NCBI GenBank assembly: GCA_040904745.1
Contig: JBBDSW010000145.1
Span: forward strand, 1-24,763
Direction of reading: 5' to 3'
DNA from: T1Sed10-7 sp040904745
Lineage (GTDB): Bacteria > Actinomycetota > Nitriliruptoria > Nitriliruptorales > Nitriliruptoraceae
Length of the DNA stretch: 24,763 nucleotides
Position numbers and translations under genes: made by a program. The notes under the pieces were generated by a model. The model did no database searches, had not been told where the DNA came from, and saw only the letters and a program-made list of their open reading frames with translations. Below are positions 13,714 to 21,464 of this stretch, one piece after another (within the stretch, counting starts at the first letter, position 1; every line of letters starts with the position of its first letter).

Positions 13714-15723
13714 ATGGATGATGATCCTCAAGCGGACCGCGAGACCCCACCCACGGTCGCCACACATGGCCGAGGGCCCGGTGACGTCCGGGCCTACCTG
13801 GAGATCCGGACGGCCTCGCCGTCGAGTTGGTCGCCGGATGGCTCGAAGCTCCTGATCTCCTCGGACCTGTCTGGGACCGCGCAGGTCCACCGCCTCGATC
13901 TGGCCGCCCAGGAGGGGCTCCCGGTGGCGGCGGCCGACCTCGTGCCGGTGACACGTTTCGACGAGCCCATCGGGGCCGGCTACCTGCCCGCCGACCCGGC
14001 CGACCCGGCGGATCCCGCCGATCCCCCGGACCCGGCTGACCCAAAGGGCCCCGCGGACCCCGCTGAGGACCGGCCGGACGCCCTCCTGCTGGCCACGGAT
14101 GTCGGGGGGAACGAGCGCTACCAGCTGTTCACCACCTCGGATCAGCCGTCGTCGCCGCTCCAAGGACCGGAGGATCTGGAACCGCTGGTCTTCGACCCGG
14201 AATACATCCACCGACCGGGCGGGGTCAGCCGGGACGGTCGCTACCTCGCCTATGCCACCAACCGCGGTGACGCGGTGGCGTTCGACACCTGGGTGCGCGA
14301 CCTCGTGACCGGTGACGAACGGTGCGTGTTCGCGACCGGTGGCTGGACGGGTCCCGGCGGGTTCTCGCCCGATGCCCGCTACCTCGCCGTCACGGAGATC
14401 ACCACCAGGGCAGGCGACAACCAGGTCTTCCTGCTCGACCTGGATGGCCTCGCCGGCGACGAGGTGGCCGACGCCGGGCACCCGGCGGTCAGCGAGCTCT
14501 GCCCCCACCCCGAGGAAGCGGGCTCCGTCGGGACCCCGAGCTGGCTGCCCGACAGCTCCGCGTTCTTCTTCTCCACCGACGTCGGACGGGTCTTCGTCGG
14601 CATCGCACGGGGGACGCCGGATGGTGCGTGGGAGCACGTGATCGAACCGGGGTGGGATGCTGGCGCGGCGATCGACTGGACCGGGCGACACCTGCTGGTG
14701 GTGTGGAACCAGGACGGCATCACCCGCGCGGAGCTCCGCGACCCGGTCACGCTGGAGGTCACGACCGCGGTGCCGCTCCCCGGCGATGGGGTGGCCGGTG
14801 GCTTCCGGTTCTCGAAGGACGGTCGGTGGCTGGCCTTCTCCTACTCGTCGCCGCTGATCCCCGGCGATGCGTGGCGCTACGACACCGATACGCACACGCT
14901 GCAACGGCTGACCATCAGCCCGTGCGAGGTCGACCCCGGCACCTTCGTCGACGCTGAACCGGTGCGCTTCCCCTCGTTCGACGGTCGCGAGATCCCGGCG
15001 TTCGTGTTCCGCCCGACGGGCACCGGGGACGCGCGTCCGCTACCGGTCGTCGTCGTGATCCACGGCGGGCCGGAGAGCCAGTACCGCCCGTCGTTCGCGC
15101 CGCTGACCCAGTACCTGCTCGCCCACGGGTTCGCGGTCGTGGCACCCAACGTGCGTGGTTCCACCGGCTACGGCCGGGAGTTCCAGCACCTCGACGATGT
15201 CGAGAAGCGCCTCGACAGCGTGCAGGACCTCGCGGCGTTGCACGACTGGCTGCAGACGCAGGGGGACCTGGATGCGGATCGCGCGGCGCTGTACGGCGGT
15301 TCCTACGGCGGCTACATGGTGCTGGCCGGGCTCGCGTTCCAACCCGACCGCTGGGCAGCGGGCGTCGACATCGTCGGGATGTCCGACCTGGTGACCTTCC
15401 TGGAGAACACCTCCGAGTGGCGGCGCGCGTTCCGGGAACGCGAGTACGGCTCGCTGGCCGAGGATCGCGAGCTGTTGCGCGAGCTGTCCCCGATCACCCA
15501 CGTCGAACGGATGCGCTCACCCCTGTTCATCATCCACGGCGCCAACGACCCGCGTGTCCCCCTCGGCGAGGCCGAACAGATCCATGACGTGCTCACCGAG
15601 CGTGGTGTGCGCTCTGAGCTGCTCGTCTACGACGACGAGGGGCACGGTCTCTCCAAGCTCGTGAACCGGATCGACGCCTACCCGAAGGTGGCCGCCTTCC
15701 TCCACGAGGTCCTGGAGCCCTGA
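13714..15723 (+). CDS. S9 family prolyl-oligopeptidase-type serine hydrolase
   Basis: A 669-residue cytosolic hydrolase. A beta-propeller with TolB/WD-like strands (about 30-395: SWSPDGSKLLISSD, GGVSRDGRYLAYATN, GGFSPDARYLAVTE, FSKDGRWLAFSYSS) precedes an alpha/beta hydrolase domain (about 410-669). The triad is visible: Ser530 in YGGSYGGYM, Asp612 in ANDPRVP and His644 in DEGHGL. The oxyanion and substrate-loop stretch is VVVIHGGPESQYRP, and VRGSTGYGREF is typical of S9C acylaminoacyl or dipeptidyl peptidases. An unusual insert of ADP/PDP triplets (about residues 92-119) interrupts the first propeller blades. No signal peptide is present. The ATG at 13714 is fixed by the leaderless promoter. 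The next gene, an SDR protein, is 96 bp away and has its own ribosome site. The peptide substrate cannot be predicted. Confidence 0.92.
   Translation: MDDDPQADRETPPTVATHGRGPGDVRAYLEIRTASPSSWSPDGSKLLISSDLSGTAQVHRLDLAAQEGLPVAAADLVPVTRFDEPIGAGYLPADPADPADPADPPDPADPKGPADPAEDRPDALLLATDVGGNERYQLFTTSDQPSSPLQGPEDLEPLVFDPEYIHRPGGVSRDGRYLAYATNRGDAVAFDTWVRDLVTGDERCVFATGGWTGPGGFSPDARYLAVTEITTRAGDNQVFLLDLDGLAGDEVADAGHPAVSELCPHPEEAGSVGTPSWLPDSSAFFFSTDVGRVFVGIARGTPDGAWEHVIEPGWDAGAAIDWTGRHLLVVWNQDGITRAELRDPVTLEVTTAVPLPGDGVAGGFRFSKDGRWLAFSYSSPLIPGDAWRYDTDTHTLQRLTISPCEVDPGTFVDAEPVRFPSFDGREIPAFVFRPTGTGDARPLPVVVVIHGGPESQYRPSFAPLTQYLLAHGFAVVAPNVRGSTGYGREFQHLDDVEKRLDSVQDLAALHDWLQTQGDLDADRAALYGGSYGGYMVLAGLAFQPDRWAAGVDIVGMSDLVTFLENTSEWRRAFREREYGSLAEDRELLRELSPITHVERMRSPLFIIHGANDPRVPLGEAEQIHDVLTERGVRSELLVYDDEGHGLSKLVNRIDAYPKVAAFLHEVLEP
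13987..14070 (+). repeat. 9-bp tandem repeats coding for Ala-Asp-Pro triplets
   Basis: About eight degenerate 9-bp units of the type GCCGACCCG inside the S9 peptidase gene encode a run of ADP, PDP and GPADP triplets. All changes keep the frame. It is likely a flexible loop on the propeller that can expand or contract by slippage. Confidence 0.75.
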
Positions 15724-15819
15724 GCCGAGCGTCCAGGAGGAGCCCTGCGTCGCAGCATCCGCTCGGTCCATCGCGGGGGCGGCGGCGAACCTCTCGGCGA
15801 TCCATCTAACGGAGGCGTC

Positions 15820-17358
15820 ATGCGGGTCCTGGTCACCGGTGCGACCGGCTACATCGGCGGTCGGCTGGTCCCACCGCTGCTCGCCCGCGGGCACACCGTG
15901 CGTTGCGGCGTGCGGTCCCCGGCCAAGCTCGACGACCGGACCTGGCGTCCTGACGTCGAGGTGGTGCGCCTCGACGTGCTGGAACCGGACACGCTGGCCG
16001 CCGCCTGCACGGACGTGGACGTCGTCTACCACCTGGTCCACTCGATGGACGGTGAGACCGGGTTCGCCGAACGGGACCGGCTGGCTGCCGCGAACGTCCG
16101 CGATGCCGCCGCCGCAGCCGGCGCGCAGCGCATCGTCTACCTCGGTGGCCTCGGACGTGAAGACGACCTACAGCTCTCGGACCACCTGCGTTCCCGCCAC
16201 GAGGTCGGGCGCATCCTGGCCAGCGGCTTGGTCCCCGTCACGGAGCTCCGGGCGGCGATCATCATCGGCTCGGGCAGCGCCTCGTTCGAGATGCTCCGCC
16301 ACCTCGTCGAGGTACTGCCGCTGATGACCACGCCGAAGTGGGTCTCGACACGGTGCCAGCCCGTCGCGGTCCGTGATGTCCTCGAGGCGCTCTGCAGCGT
16401 GATCGAGGTGCCCGAGACCGCCGGAGCGCGCTACGAGATCGGCGGCCCGGATGTCCTGACGTACGCGGAACTGATGCAGACCTACGCCGAGGTGGCCGGA
16501 CTGCGACGCCGCATCATCCTGCCGGTGCCGGTCCTCTCGCCCCAGCTCTCCTCCCTGTGGATCGGGTTGGTGACCCCGTTGCCGACCGGGCTGGCCCGTC
16601 CTCTGGTGGACAGCCTCGTGAACGAGGTGGTCGTCCGTGACGATGCCTTCCAGCAGGTGCTGCCGCGCCCGATGATGGGTGTGGCCGAGTCGCTGAGGCT
16701 GGCCCTGTCCCGCATCCAGGACCTGGATGTCGCCACGACCTGGGCGAGCGCGGGCGGGCGTGGTGCCGAGCGTTCGACGGGATCGAACGGTCATCCGGAG
16801 GACCCGCTTCCCGAGGACCCTTCCTGGTCGGGAGGCACGGTCTACACCGACCGGCGGGTGGTCCGCTCGGACGCCTCTTCCGAGGCCCTGTTCGCCGCCG
16901 TGACCGCCATCGGCGGGGTCCGTGGCTACCATTCCGCTCGACTGTTGTGGGAGCTACGGGGACTCCTCGACAAGCTCGTGGGTGGCATCGGTCTGCGTCG
17001 CGGTCGCCGACATCCGACCCACCTGGCCGTCGGCGAGGTGGTCGACTTCTGGCGTGTGGAAGCGTTCGAGCGACCCGATCTCCTGCGCCTTCGCGCCGAG
17101 ATGAAGCTCCCCGGCGAGGCGTGGCTCGAGTTCCGTATCCGCTCGGACGGTGCCGGTAGCATCCTCGATCAGCGGGCACGGTTCCATCCTCGTGGACTGT
17201 GGGGTCGCCTCTACTGGATGGCGCTCGTGCCATTCCACGGGTTGATCTTCCCCCGGATGGCACGGGAGCTGGCCCGGGACGCCGAGACGGTCGCCACGCA
17301 GGGCCTCACGGTGGCAGGACGACCACCGCGAGGCCGCCGACGGAAGCGGCTGCGCTGA
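15820..17358 (+). CDS. NAD(P)-binding SDR protein with C-terminal DUF2867
   Basis: A 512-residue fusion. The N-terminal atypical short-chain dehydrogenase/NmrA-like Rossmann fold starts MRVLVTGATGYIGG (Gly motif GATGYIG at 7-13). It continues with VYHLVHSMDG and RIVYLGGLG, has no clear YxxxK catalytic pair, and carries YEIGGPDVLTYAELM near 207-222. After a low-complexity linker (about 308-335) a DUF2867 domain covers about 345-500, with GYHSARLLWELRGLLDKLVGG, HLAVGEVVDFWRVE and LVPFHGLIFPRM. This architecture is common in actinobacteria and of unknown reaction; quinone or lipid oxidoreductase roles have been guessed for relatives. GGAGG lies four bases before the ATG. Its 3' end overlaps the convergent SAF gene by 53 bp. 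Confidence 0.88.
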   Translation: MRVLVTGATGYIGGRLVPPLLARGHTVRCGVRSPAKLDDRTWRPDVEVVRLDVLEPDTLAAACTDVDVVYHLVHSMDGETGFAERDRLAAANVRDAAAAAGAQRIVYLGGLGREDDLQLSDHLRSRHEVGRILASGLVPVTELRAAIIIGSGSASFEMLRHLVEVLPLMTTPKWVSTRCQPVAVRDVLEALCSVIEVPETAGARYEIGGPDVLTYAELMQTYAEVAGLRRRIILPVPVLSPQLSSLWIGLVTPLPTGLARPLVDSLVNEVVVRDDAFQQVLPRPMMGVAESLRLALSRIQDLDVATTWASAGGRGAERSTGSNGHPEDPLPEDPSWSGGTVYTDRRVVRSDASSEALFAAVTAIGGVRGYHSARLLWELRGLLDKLVGGIGLRRGRRHPTHLAVGEVVDFWRVEAFERPDLLRLRAEMKLPGEAWLEFRIRSDGAGSILDQRARFHPRGLWGRLYWMALVPFHGLIFPRMARELARDAETVATQGLTVAGRPPRGRRRKRLR

Positions 17359-17956
17359 CCGCCACCGCGTCCGCGGCCTTGATCGAGAGCCACACCTGGT
17401 CACCCACGGCGGACAGCACGACGACCCCGGCGCTCAAGCGTCGACCCTGGCCATCCGCCCCGGCGCCGATGACGTCGAGGTGGGTGCCGGGATCGAGCGG
17501 TGGGAGCTCCTCGGCCCGGACCGGGACCGCGACCCGACCTGCCGGCAGGCTCGCGGCCCAGCCACCGTCACCGAGGTGGCGCTCGGTCAGGATCGCCCCG
17601 GCCGGCAACGCATGGGAGACGACACCGGTCGGCTCCAGCGTCGCGGCAGGTGGCACCAGCGTGCTCGGGACGGATACCCGCTCCAGGTCGCCGGGAGCAG
17701 GGGGCTCGCCGGGGAGGAGATCACGGGTCGCGATCAGCACGGGCGTCGGTGGACCGTACGGCGAAGCGGCGGCGTGGCCGATCCCCGCGGCGAAGACCAC
17801 CAGCGCGGCCAGTCCGCCGAGCAGCGCTCGGGTCCTCGGGGTGGCGCGCCACCACCACTCCGACATCGCATCGAGCGCCCGTGGCAGGTGCAGGGGCGCC
17901 CCGACGAGGCTCCGCGGCAGGCGGGAGTGGGATGATGGGGACCGGGAAGGTGGCAT
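17306..17956 (-). CDS. SAF-domain membrane-anchored protein (CpaB/RcpC-like)
   Basis: A protein of up to 216 residues. If read from ATG 17956 it has a basic N-terminus, one membrane helix (RALLGGLAALVVFAAGIG) and an extracytoplasmic SAF domain: VLIATRDLLPGEPPAPGDLE, VSHALPAGAILTERHL. CpaB/RcpC proteins act in Flp pilus assembly, but this lone form, found next to fmdB in many actinobacteria, has no known pilus partners here. ATG 17866 (MSEWWWRATPRTR, 186 residues) is an equally likely start, since it places the helix near the N-terminus; neither has a good ribosome site. It is 73 bp downstream of fmdB on the same strand and probably co-transcribed. The end of the gene overlaps the convergent SDR gene by 53 bp, with GC-rich Ala/Val codons in this overlap. 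Family fairly sure, role unknown. Confidence 0.78.
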   Translation of the reverse strand: MPPSRSPSSHSRLPRSLVGAPLHLPRALDAMSEWWWRATPRTRALLGGLAALVVFAAGIGHAAASPYGPPTPVLIATRDLLPGEPPAPGDLERVSVPSTLVPPAATLEPTGVVSHALPAGAILTERHLGDGGWAASLPAGRVAVPVRAEELPPLDPGTHLDVIGAGADGQGRRLSAGVVVLSAVGDQVWLSIKAADAVAVSAAASVGGLAVVVLPP

Positions 17957-18029
17957 GCAGGCGAGTCGAGCACGTCACCGGCGCGGGCCGCGGAGCGATC
18001 TCCCGGCGGCTGTGGACAGCGCAGTCGGA

Positions 18030-18401
18030 CTACGCGGAAGCGGCTTCGTCTCCCTTGGAGGACGGCGCAGCACTCTTGGACTTGGACCCCGTGCTCTCGT
18101 CGGCGCCCCCGGACGATGTCGAGTCCTTCGAGCTTCCCGAGTCCTTCGAACCGGTCGAGTCCTTGCCGGCATCACCCGAGTCGGACTCGCCACTGCTGGC
18201 GGATGCGCCGCCACGGGAGGAACTCGAGGCGTAGTCCTTGATGTGCCATCCGGAGCCCTTGAAGATGATCCCGGCGGCGCTGAAGACCTTGCGCAGGGAA
18301 CCTTGGCAGGCGGGGCACACCGTCAGTGAGTCGTCCTTGAACGACTGCACGACCTCGAGGTGCTCCCCGCAGTCGCGGCAGGCGTACTCGTAGGTGGGCA
18401 T
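18030..18401 (-). CDS. FmdB-family zinc-ribbon protein, Ruc-like
   Basis: A 123-residue small protein. The N-terminal zinc ribbon MPTYEYACRDCG has Cys8/Cys11, and VCPAC has Cys29/Cys32, followed by SLRKVFSAAGIIFKGSGWH, the conserved FmdB stretch, to about residue 54. The rest (about 58-123) is a Ser/Gly/Asp/Lys-rich disordered tail of SKDS- and GSKD-like repeats. In Mycobacterium tuberculosis the counterpart Rv0991c (Ruc) is a redox-regulated chaperone with this architecture, and it is also flanked by the 5-FCL gene and galU. Here a CIRCE operator for the heat-shock repressor HrcA lies upstream, which supports a protein-folding role. GGAG lies nine bases before the ATG. A longer open frame runs through the start up to 19199, but it is an out-of-frame shadow of 5-FCL. 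Family very secure, chaperone role inferred. Confidence 0.92.
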   Translation of the reverse strand: MPTYEYACRDCGEHLEVVQSFKDDSLTVCPACQGSLRKVFSAAGIIFKGSGWHIKDYASSSSRGGASASSGESDSGDAGKDSTGSKDSGSSKDSTSSGGADESTGSKSKSAAPSSKGDEAASA

Positions 18402-18526
18402 CGGGCCGCTCCGGGAGATCGGGGCGCGCGGTCGCGCGCACGGGGAAGGAGGATAGGGGCGCGGTGGCGACGGCGGTGCGGATATCCGGTCCAGGTCCGA
18501 TCCGCCCGAGCGTCTGTGCAACGGAG

Positions 18527-18553
18527 TTGGCACTCTCGCATCGCGAGTGCTGA
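18527..18553. promoter_or_regulatory. CIRCE operator (HrcA binding site)
   Basis: TTGGCACTC, nine bases, GAGTGCTGA: this matches the CIRCE consensus TTAGCACTC-N9-GAGTGCTAA with exact N9 spacing and one changed base per half-site. The changed bases are G for A at position 3 and G for A at the matching place in the second arm, so symmetry is kept except at the outermost base pairs. It lies between the 5-FCL stop and the fmdB start. HrcA should repress transcription toward fmdB here and release it on heat or misfolding stress. Confidence 0.9.
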
Positions 18554-18581
18554 TAGTGCCGTGACGCGCGCGAGATGGCAA
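18553..18581 (-). promoter_or_regulatory. Promoter of fmdB overlapping CIRCE
   Basis: On the minus strand TTGCCA (18576-18581) and CACTAT (18553-18558) are separated by 17 bases. The predicted start near 18546 falls inside the CIRCE element, the normal arrangement for HrcA repression. The leader to fmdB would be about 145 bases. A second TANNNT hexamer, TATCCT at 18450-18455, could serve a CIRCE-independent promoter closer to the gene. Confidence 0.55.
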
Positions 18582-18585
18582 GTGT

Positions 18586-19155
18586 TCAGGGGGGCGGTGC
18601 GCGGTGGACGCCGCGTTCGGTGACGACGAGATGCATGAGCGCGTCGTGGTCCTCCCGGGGGACGTGGGGGACCAATTGGCAGGAGAAGCCGATGCCGACG
18701 CGCACGGCGTGGGTCGGCAGCCGCGGCAAGAGTCGGTCGTAGTGGCCACCGCCCGATCCGAGCCGACCCCCGCGGGGGTCGAAGGCGGTCCCGGGTACGA
18801 GCACGGCGTCCACGCCGGCCGGGTCGATCCGTGGCCCGGTCGGTTCCGGGACACCGCGATAGCCGATCCTGAGCAGCCGGGGCTCGGCCGCCTCGGCGAG
18901 ATCCAGCTCGCTGCCCCGTACCCGCGGGAACAGGATCCTCTTCCCCCGTTCCTGCCATGCCGCGACGGCGACCTGGAGGTCTGCTTCCTCGCGGATGGCC
19001 GCGTAGGTGACGATGATGTGGGCCGGGCGGAGTTCCGGCAGAGCGAGCAGTCGGGCGACGATCCGCTCCGAGGCCTCCTGTCGCTCCTCGACCGTGAGCG
19101 CACGCCGTGCCGCGGCCGTGGCCGTGCGCAACGGGTCCTTCGAGGTCGACTCCAC
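18586..19155 (-). CDS. 5-formyltetrahydrofolate cyclo-ligase
   Basis: A protein of about 189 residues that converts 5-formyl-THF to 5,10-methenyl-THF with ATP, a cytosolic folate-salvage enzyme. An N-terminal helix with the basic RTATAAARRALT is typical. The signature LVPGTAFDPRGGRLGSGGGHYDRLL near the C-terminal third holds the ATP- and substrate-binding loop (GGGHYDR in place of the usual GGGYYDR). A longer frame from GTG 19254 exists, but the likely promoter (TAGCAT at 19209-19214) lies inside it. GTG 19155 has AAGGGA seven bases upstream, and GTG 19161 is a second choice. The gene is divergent from galU across about 140 bp and leads the 5-FCL-fmdB-SAF series. The HrcA-controlled promoter begins only five bases after its stop codon, so fmdB can be induced separately. 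Confidence 0.92.
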   Translation of the reverse strand: MESTSKDPLRTATAAARRALTVEERQEASERIVARLLALPELRPAHIIVTYAAIREEADLQVAVAAWQERGKRILFPRVRGSELDLAEAAEPRLLRIGYRGVPEPTGPRIDPAGVDAVLVPGTAFDPRGGRLGSGGGHYDRLLPRLPTHAVRVGIGFSCQLVPHVPREDHDALMHLVVTERGVHRAPPP

Positions 19156-19208
19156 CGGCACATCCCTTGCAGCGGTCGGCGTGGGCCACCCCGCCTCACC
19201 CGGAGGTG

Positions 19209-19214
19209 ATGCTA
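19209..19214 (-). promoter_or_regulatory. Putative -10 box of the 5-FCL gene (TAGCAT)
   Basis: Minus-strand TAGCAT fits TANNNT and gives a start near 19202, about 40 bases before the proposed GTG. It argues against the longer reading frame from 19254. Confidence 0.45.
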
Positions 19215-19267
19215 CGTCTTCGCGGCGGTGAGGGGACGGGGACCAGGGTGTCACCGGGTGTCGTGGG

Positions 19268-19273
19268 TAGGCT
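19268..19273 (+). promoter_or_regulatory. Putative -10 box of galU (TAGGCT)
   Basis: TAGGCT lies 22 bases before the galU GTG at 19296, with the ribosome site GAAGGAG between. It is divergent from the 5-FCL promoter about 55 bp away. No clear -35. Confidence 0.45.
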
Positions 19274-19295
19274 CGCCTGTGTCGAAGGAGTGCGC

Positions 19296-20201
19296 GTGGT
19301 CCGCAAGGCCGTCCTGCCCGCAGCGGGGCTCGGGACCCGGTTCCTGCCGGTGACCAAGTCCGTCCCGAAGGAGCTGCTGCCGATCGTCGACGCCCCGGCG
19401 CTGCAGTACATCGTCGAGGAGTGCGTGCGGGCCGGTCTCGACGACGTGCTCCTGATCAGCGCGATGGGCAAGTCGTCGATGGAGGACCACTTCGACCGGC
19501 GGCTCGACCTCGAACACGAGCTGGAAGCCAAGGGCAAGGACCGCGAGTTGGCCCTGGTGCGCGATCTCGCGGAACTCGCGACCGTGCACAGCGTCCGGCA
19601 GGGCGAGGCCCTCGGGCTCGGCCATGCGGTGCTCATGGCGGCCGGCCACGTGGACGAGGACGAGAGCTTCGCGGTCCTGCTCGGCGACGACCTCGTCGAT
19701 CCCCGCTCCGACTTCCTCGAGCGCATGGTCGCCGTCCACGAGCGCACCGCTCGCCCGGTGGTCGCGCTCATGGAGGTTCCCAACGCCCAGGTGGACATGT
19801 ACGGGATCGCGACGGTGGAGCCGGGTGAGCGTGCCGGCGAGCACCTCGTCACCGGTCTGGTGGAGAAGCCGGACCCGGCGGATGCACCGTCGAACCTCGC
19901 CGTCATCGGCCGCTACGTCCTGCCCGGCAGCATCTTCCCGGTGCTGCGGGAGCTGCCACCTGGCCGGGGTGGAGAGATCCAGCTGACGGATGCGCTGGAA
20001 CGGCTCGCCGCCGAGGAGCCGATCATCGGCCTCACCCTCGACGACAAGCGCTTCGATGCCGGCGACCGCCTCGGCTACCTCCAGGCCAACGTGGAGCTCG
20101 CGTTGCGACGCGAGGACCTCGGACCGCCACTGCTGGCCTGGCTGCGGGAGCTCGTCGCGGAGGCGGGACCCGGCCACTCGGGACAGGAGCAACGCTCATG
20201 A
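19296..20201 (+). CDS. galU: UTP-glucose-1-phosphate uridylyltransferase
   Basis: A 301-residue GalU that makes UDP-glucose for cell-wall polymers, glycolipids and trehalose. Near the N-terminus KAVLPAAGLGTRFLPVTK holds the nucleotide-binding GxGTR motif and the basic Lys. KELLPIVDAPALQYIVEEC, LLGDDLVD (metal Asp), VEKPDPADAPSNLAVIGRYV and GEIQLTDAL follow in the normal order, at normal length. The start is GTG 19296, not the longer frame: GGAG at 19287-19290 is five bases upstream, and MVRKAVLPAAG aligns with other GalU starts. The stop overlaps the moeA ATG by four bases (ATGA), so translation is coupled. The gene order galU-moeA opposite 5-FCL and fmdB is widely kept in actinobacteria, including M. 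tuberculosis Rv0991c-Rv0994. Very secure. Confidence 0.95.
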   Translation: MVRKAVLPAAGLGTRFLPVTKSVPKELLPIVDAPALQYIVEECVRAGLDDVLLISAMGKSSMEDHFDRRLDLEHELEAKGKDRELALVRDLAELATVHSVRQGEALGLGHAVLMAAGHVDEDESFAVLLGDDLVDPRSDFLERMVAVHERTARPVVALMEVPNAQVDMYGIATVEPGERAGEHLVTGLVEKPDPADAPSNLAVIGRYVLPGSIFPVLRELPPGRGGEIQLTDALERLAAEEPIIGLTLDDKRFDAGDRLGYLQANVELALRREDLGPPLLAWLRELVAEAGPGHSGQEQRS

Positions 20202-21457
20202 CCCGTTTCGTCGGCCACGGACGTCACGAGGTCACGCCGACCGAGGAGCTGATCCGCGTCGAGGAGCACCTCGAGGCGTTGTTGGCACTGCTGCCGACCC
20301 CCGACCCGATCGAGCTGCGATTGGCCGACGCGCTCGGTCTCGTCCTGGCCGATGATGTCGAGAGCCACGTGACGGTCCCGTCGTTCCCGAACGCCGCCAT
20401 GGACGGCTACGCGGTCGTCGCCAGCGACGTCAGTGGTGCCACGGTCGATGAGCCGGTGCGCCTGGCCGTCGACGGCGAGGTGACCGCCGGTGACCATGAG
20501 CTCCCGACCGTCCGCACCGGCCGGAGCGTGCGCATCATGACCGGTGCGCCGCTGCCGCCCGGCGCGGACGCGGTCGTCCCGGTCGAGACCACCTCCTCGC
20601 TCGGCTCCGATGTCCTGGTCCACCGGTCGGTCGAGGCCGGTCGGCACGTCCGGGCGCGAGGCGAGGACCTGCAGCCGGGCCAGGCCCTGTTGGCCAAGGG
20701 TCGGCGGCTCGGTCCCGCCGATCTCGGAGTCCTGGCGGCCGCTGGTCTGTCCCGCGTGCGCTGTGTCCCGCCGCCGCGCGTCGTGGTGATCTCCTCCGGC
20801 GACGAGCTGGTCCGCGCGGATCAGGAGCCGGGGCCGGGACAGATCCGCGACGTCAACGGGCCGATGATGGCCGCGATGGTCCGGGCGGCGGGCGGGGTCC
20901 CGTTCAGTGCCGGGATCGTCCGTGACGACCGGAAGGCGTTGATGTACGCCTTCGACACCAGCCTCGGGCATGCCGACCTGATCGTCTGCACGGGCGGTGC
21001 CAGCGCCGGCACACACGATCTGCTCCCGGAGGTGATCGGCTCGCTCGGTGAGGTGGAGACCGCCAAGGTCGCCATGAAGCCCGGTATGCCGCAGATCAGG
21101 GGCCGCATCGCCGGCTGCCCGGTCATCGGCCTGCCCGGCAACCCGGTCTCGGCGTTCGTGTCCTTCGAGGTGTTCGTCCGCCCGGTGATCCGCGCCCTGC
21201 AGGGCCGGCGCGACGTCCAGCGTCCCGTGGTGACCGCGCGGGCGGGCGAGGCTCTCCACGCCCCGCCGGCCAAGCGCGCCTACCTCCGTGTCCGCCTCGC
21301 ACGGGATGGCGCGGGCTGGGTGGCGACGCCGACCGGGAACCAGGGATCCCACGTCGTGACCTCGATCGCGCACGCAGACGGTCTCGCCGTCATCGACGAG
21401 GACACCGTCGAGGTGGCTCAGGGCGACGACGTCCGTGTCCAGTTGCTGGTCGAGTGA
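20198..21457 (+). CDS. moeA: MoeA/Glp gephyrin-like protein
   Basis: A 419-residue protein of the MoeA/gephyrin-E family, which inserts molybdate into adenylylated molybdopterin. In order: NAAMDGYAVVASD (substrate loop), RIMTGAPLPPGADAVVPVE, ISSGDELV, DVNGPMM, the MPT-binding TGGASAGTHD, MKPGMPQIRG, GLPGNPVSAFVSFEV and the C-terminal beta-barrel domain IV (about 335-419). There is no fused MogA domain. In corynebacteria the paralogue at this locus (Glp) binds FtsZ and works with the membrane partner GlpR. The SepX/GlpR-like gene 640 bp downstream makes a division role possible here too, alongside or instead of cofactor work. It is the only moeA in the window. Start ATG overlaps galU. Family secure, dual role inferred. 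Confidence 0.93.
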   Translation: MTRFVGHGRHEVTPTEELIRVEEHLEALLALLPTPDPIELRLADALGLVLADDVESHVTVPSFPNAAMDGYAVVASDVSGATVDEPVRLAVDGEVTAGDHELPTVRTGRSVRIMTGAPLPPGADAVVPVETTSSLGSDVLVHRSVEAGRHVRARGEDLQPGQALLAKGRRLGPADLGVLAAAGLSRVRCVPPPRVVVISSGDELVRADQEPGPGQIRDVNGPMMAAMVRAAGGVPFSAGIVRDDRKALMYAFDTSLGHADLIVCTGGASAGTHDLLPEVIGSLGEVETAKVAMKPGMPQIRGRIAGCPVIGLPGNPVSAFVSFEVFVRPVIRALQGRRDVQRPVVTARAGEALHAPPAKRAYLRVRLARDGAGWVATPTGNQGSHVVTSIAHADGLAVIDEDTVEVAQGDDVRVQLLVE

Positions 21458-21464
21458 GGCGCCC

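Noticed and set aside
18030..19199. A 389-codon minus frame that would fuse an Arg/Pro/Ser-rich protein to FmdB
   Set aside because: The upstream two thirds are the +1 shadow of 5-FCL and of the CIRCE region. FmdB has its own ATG (18401), a ribosome site and a normal MPTYEYAC start.
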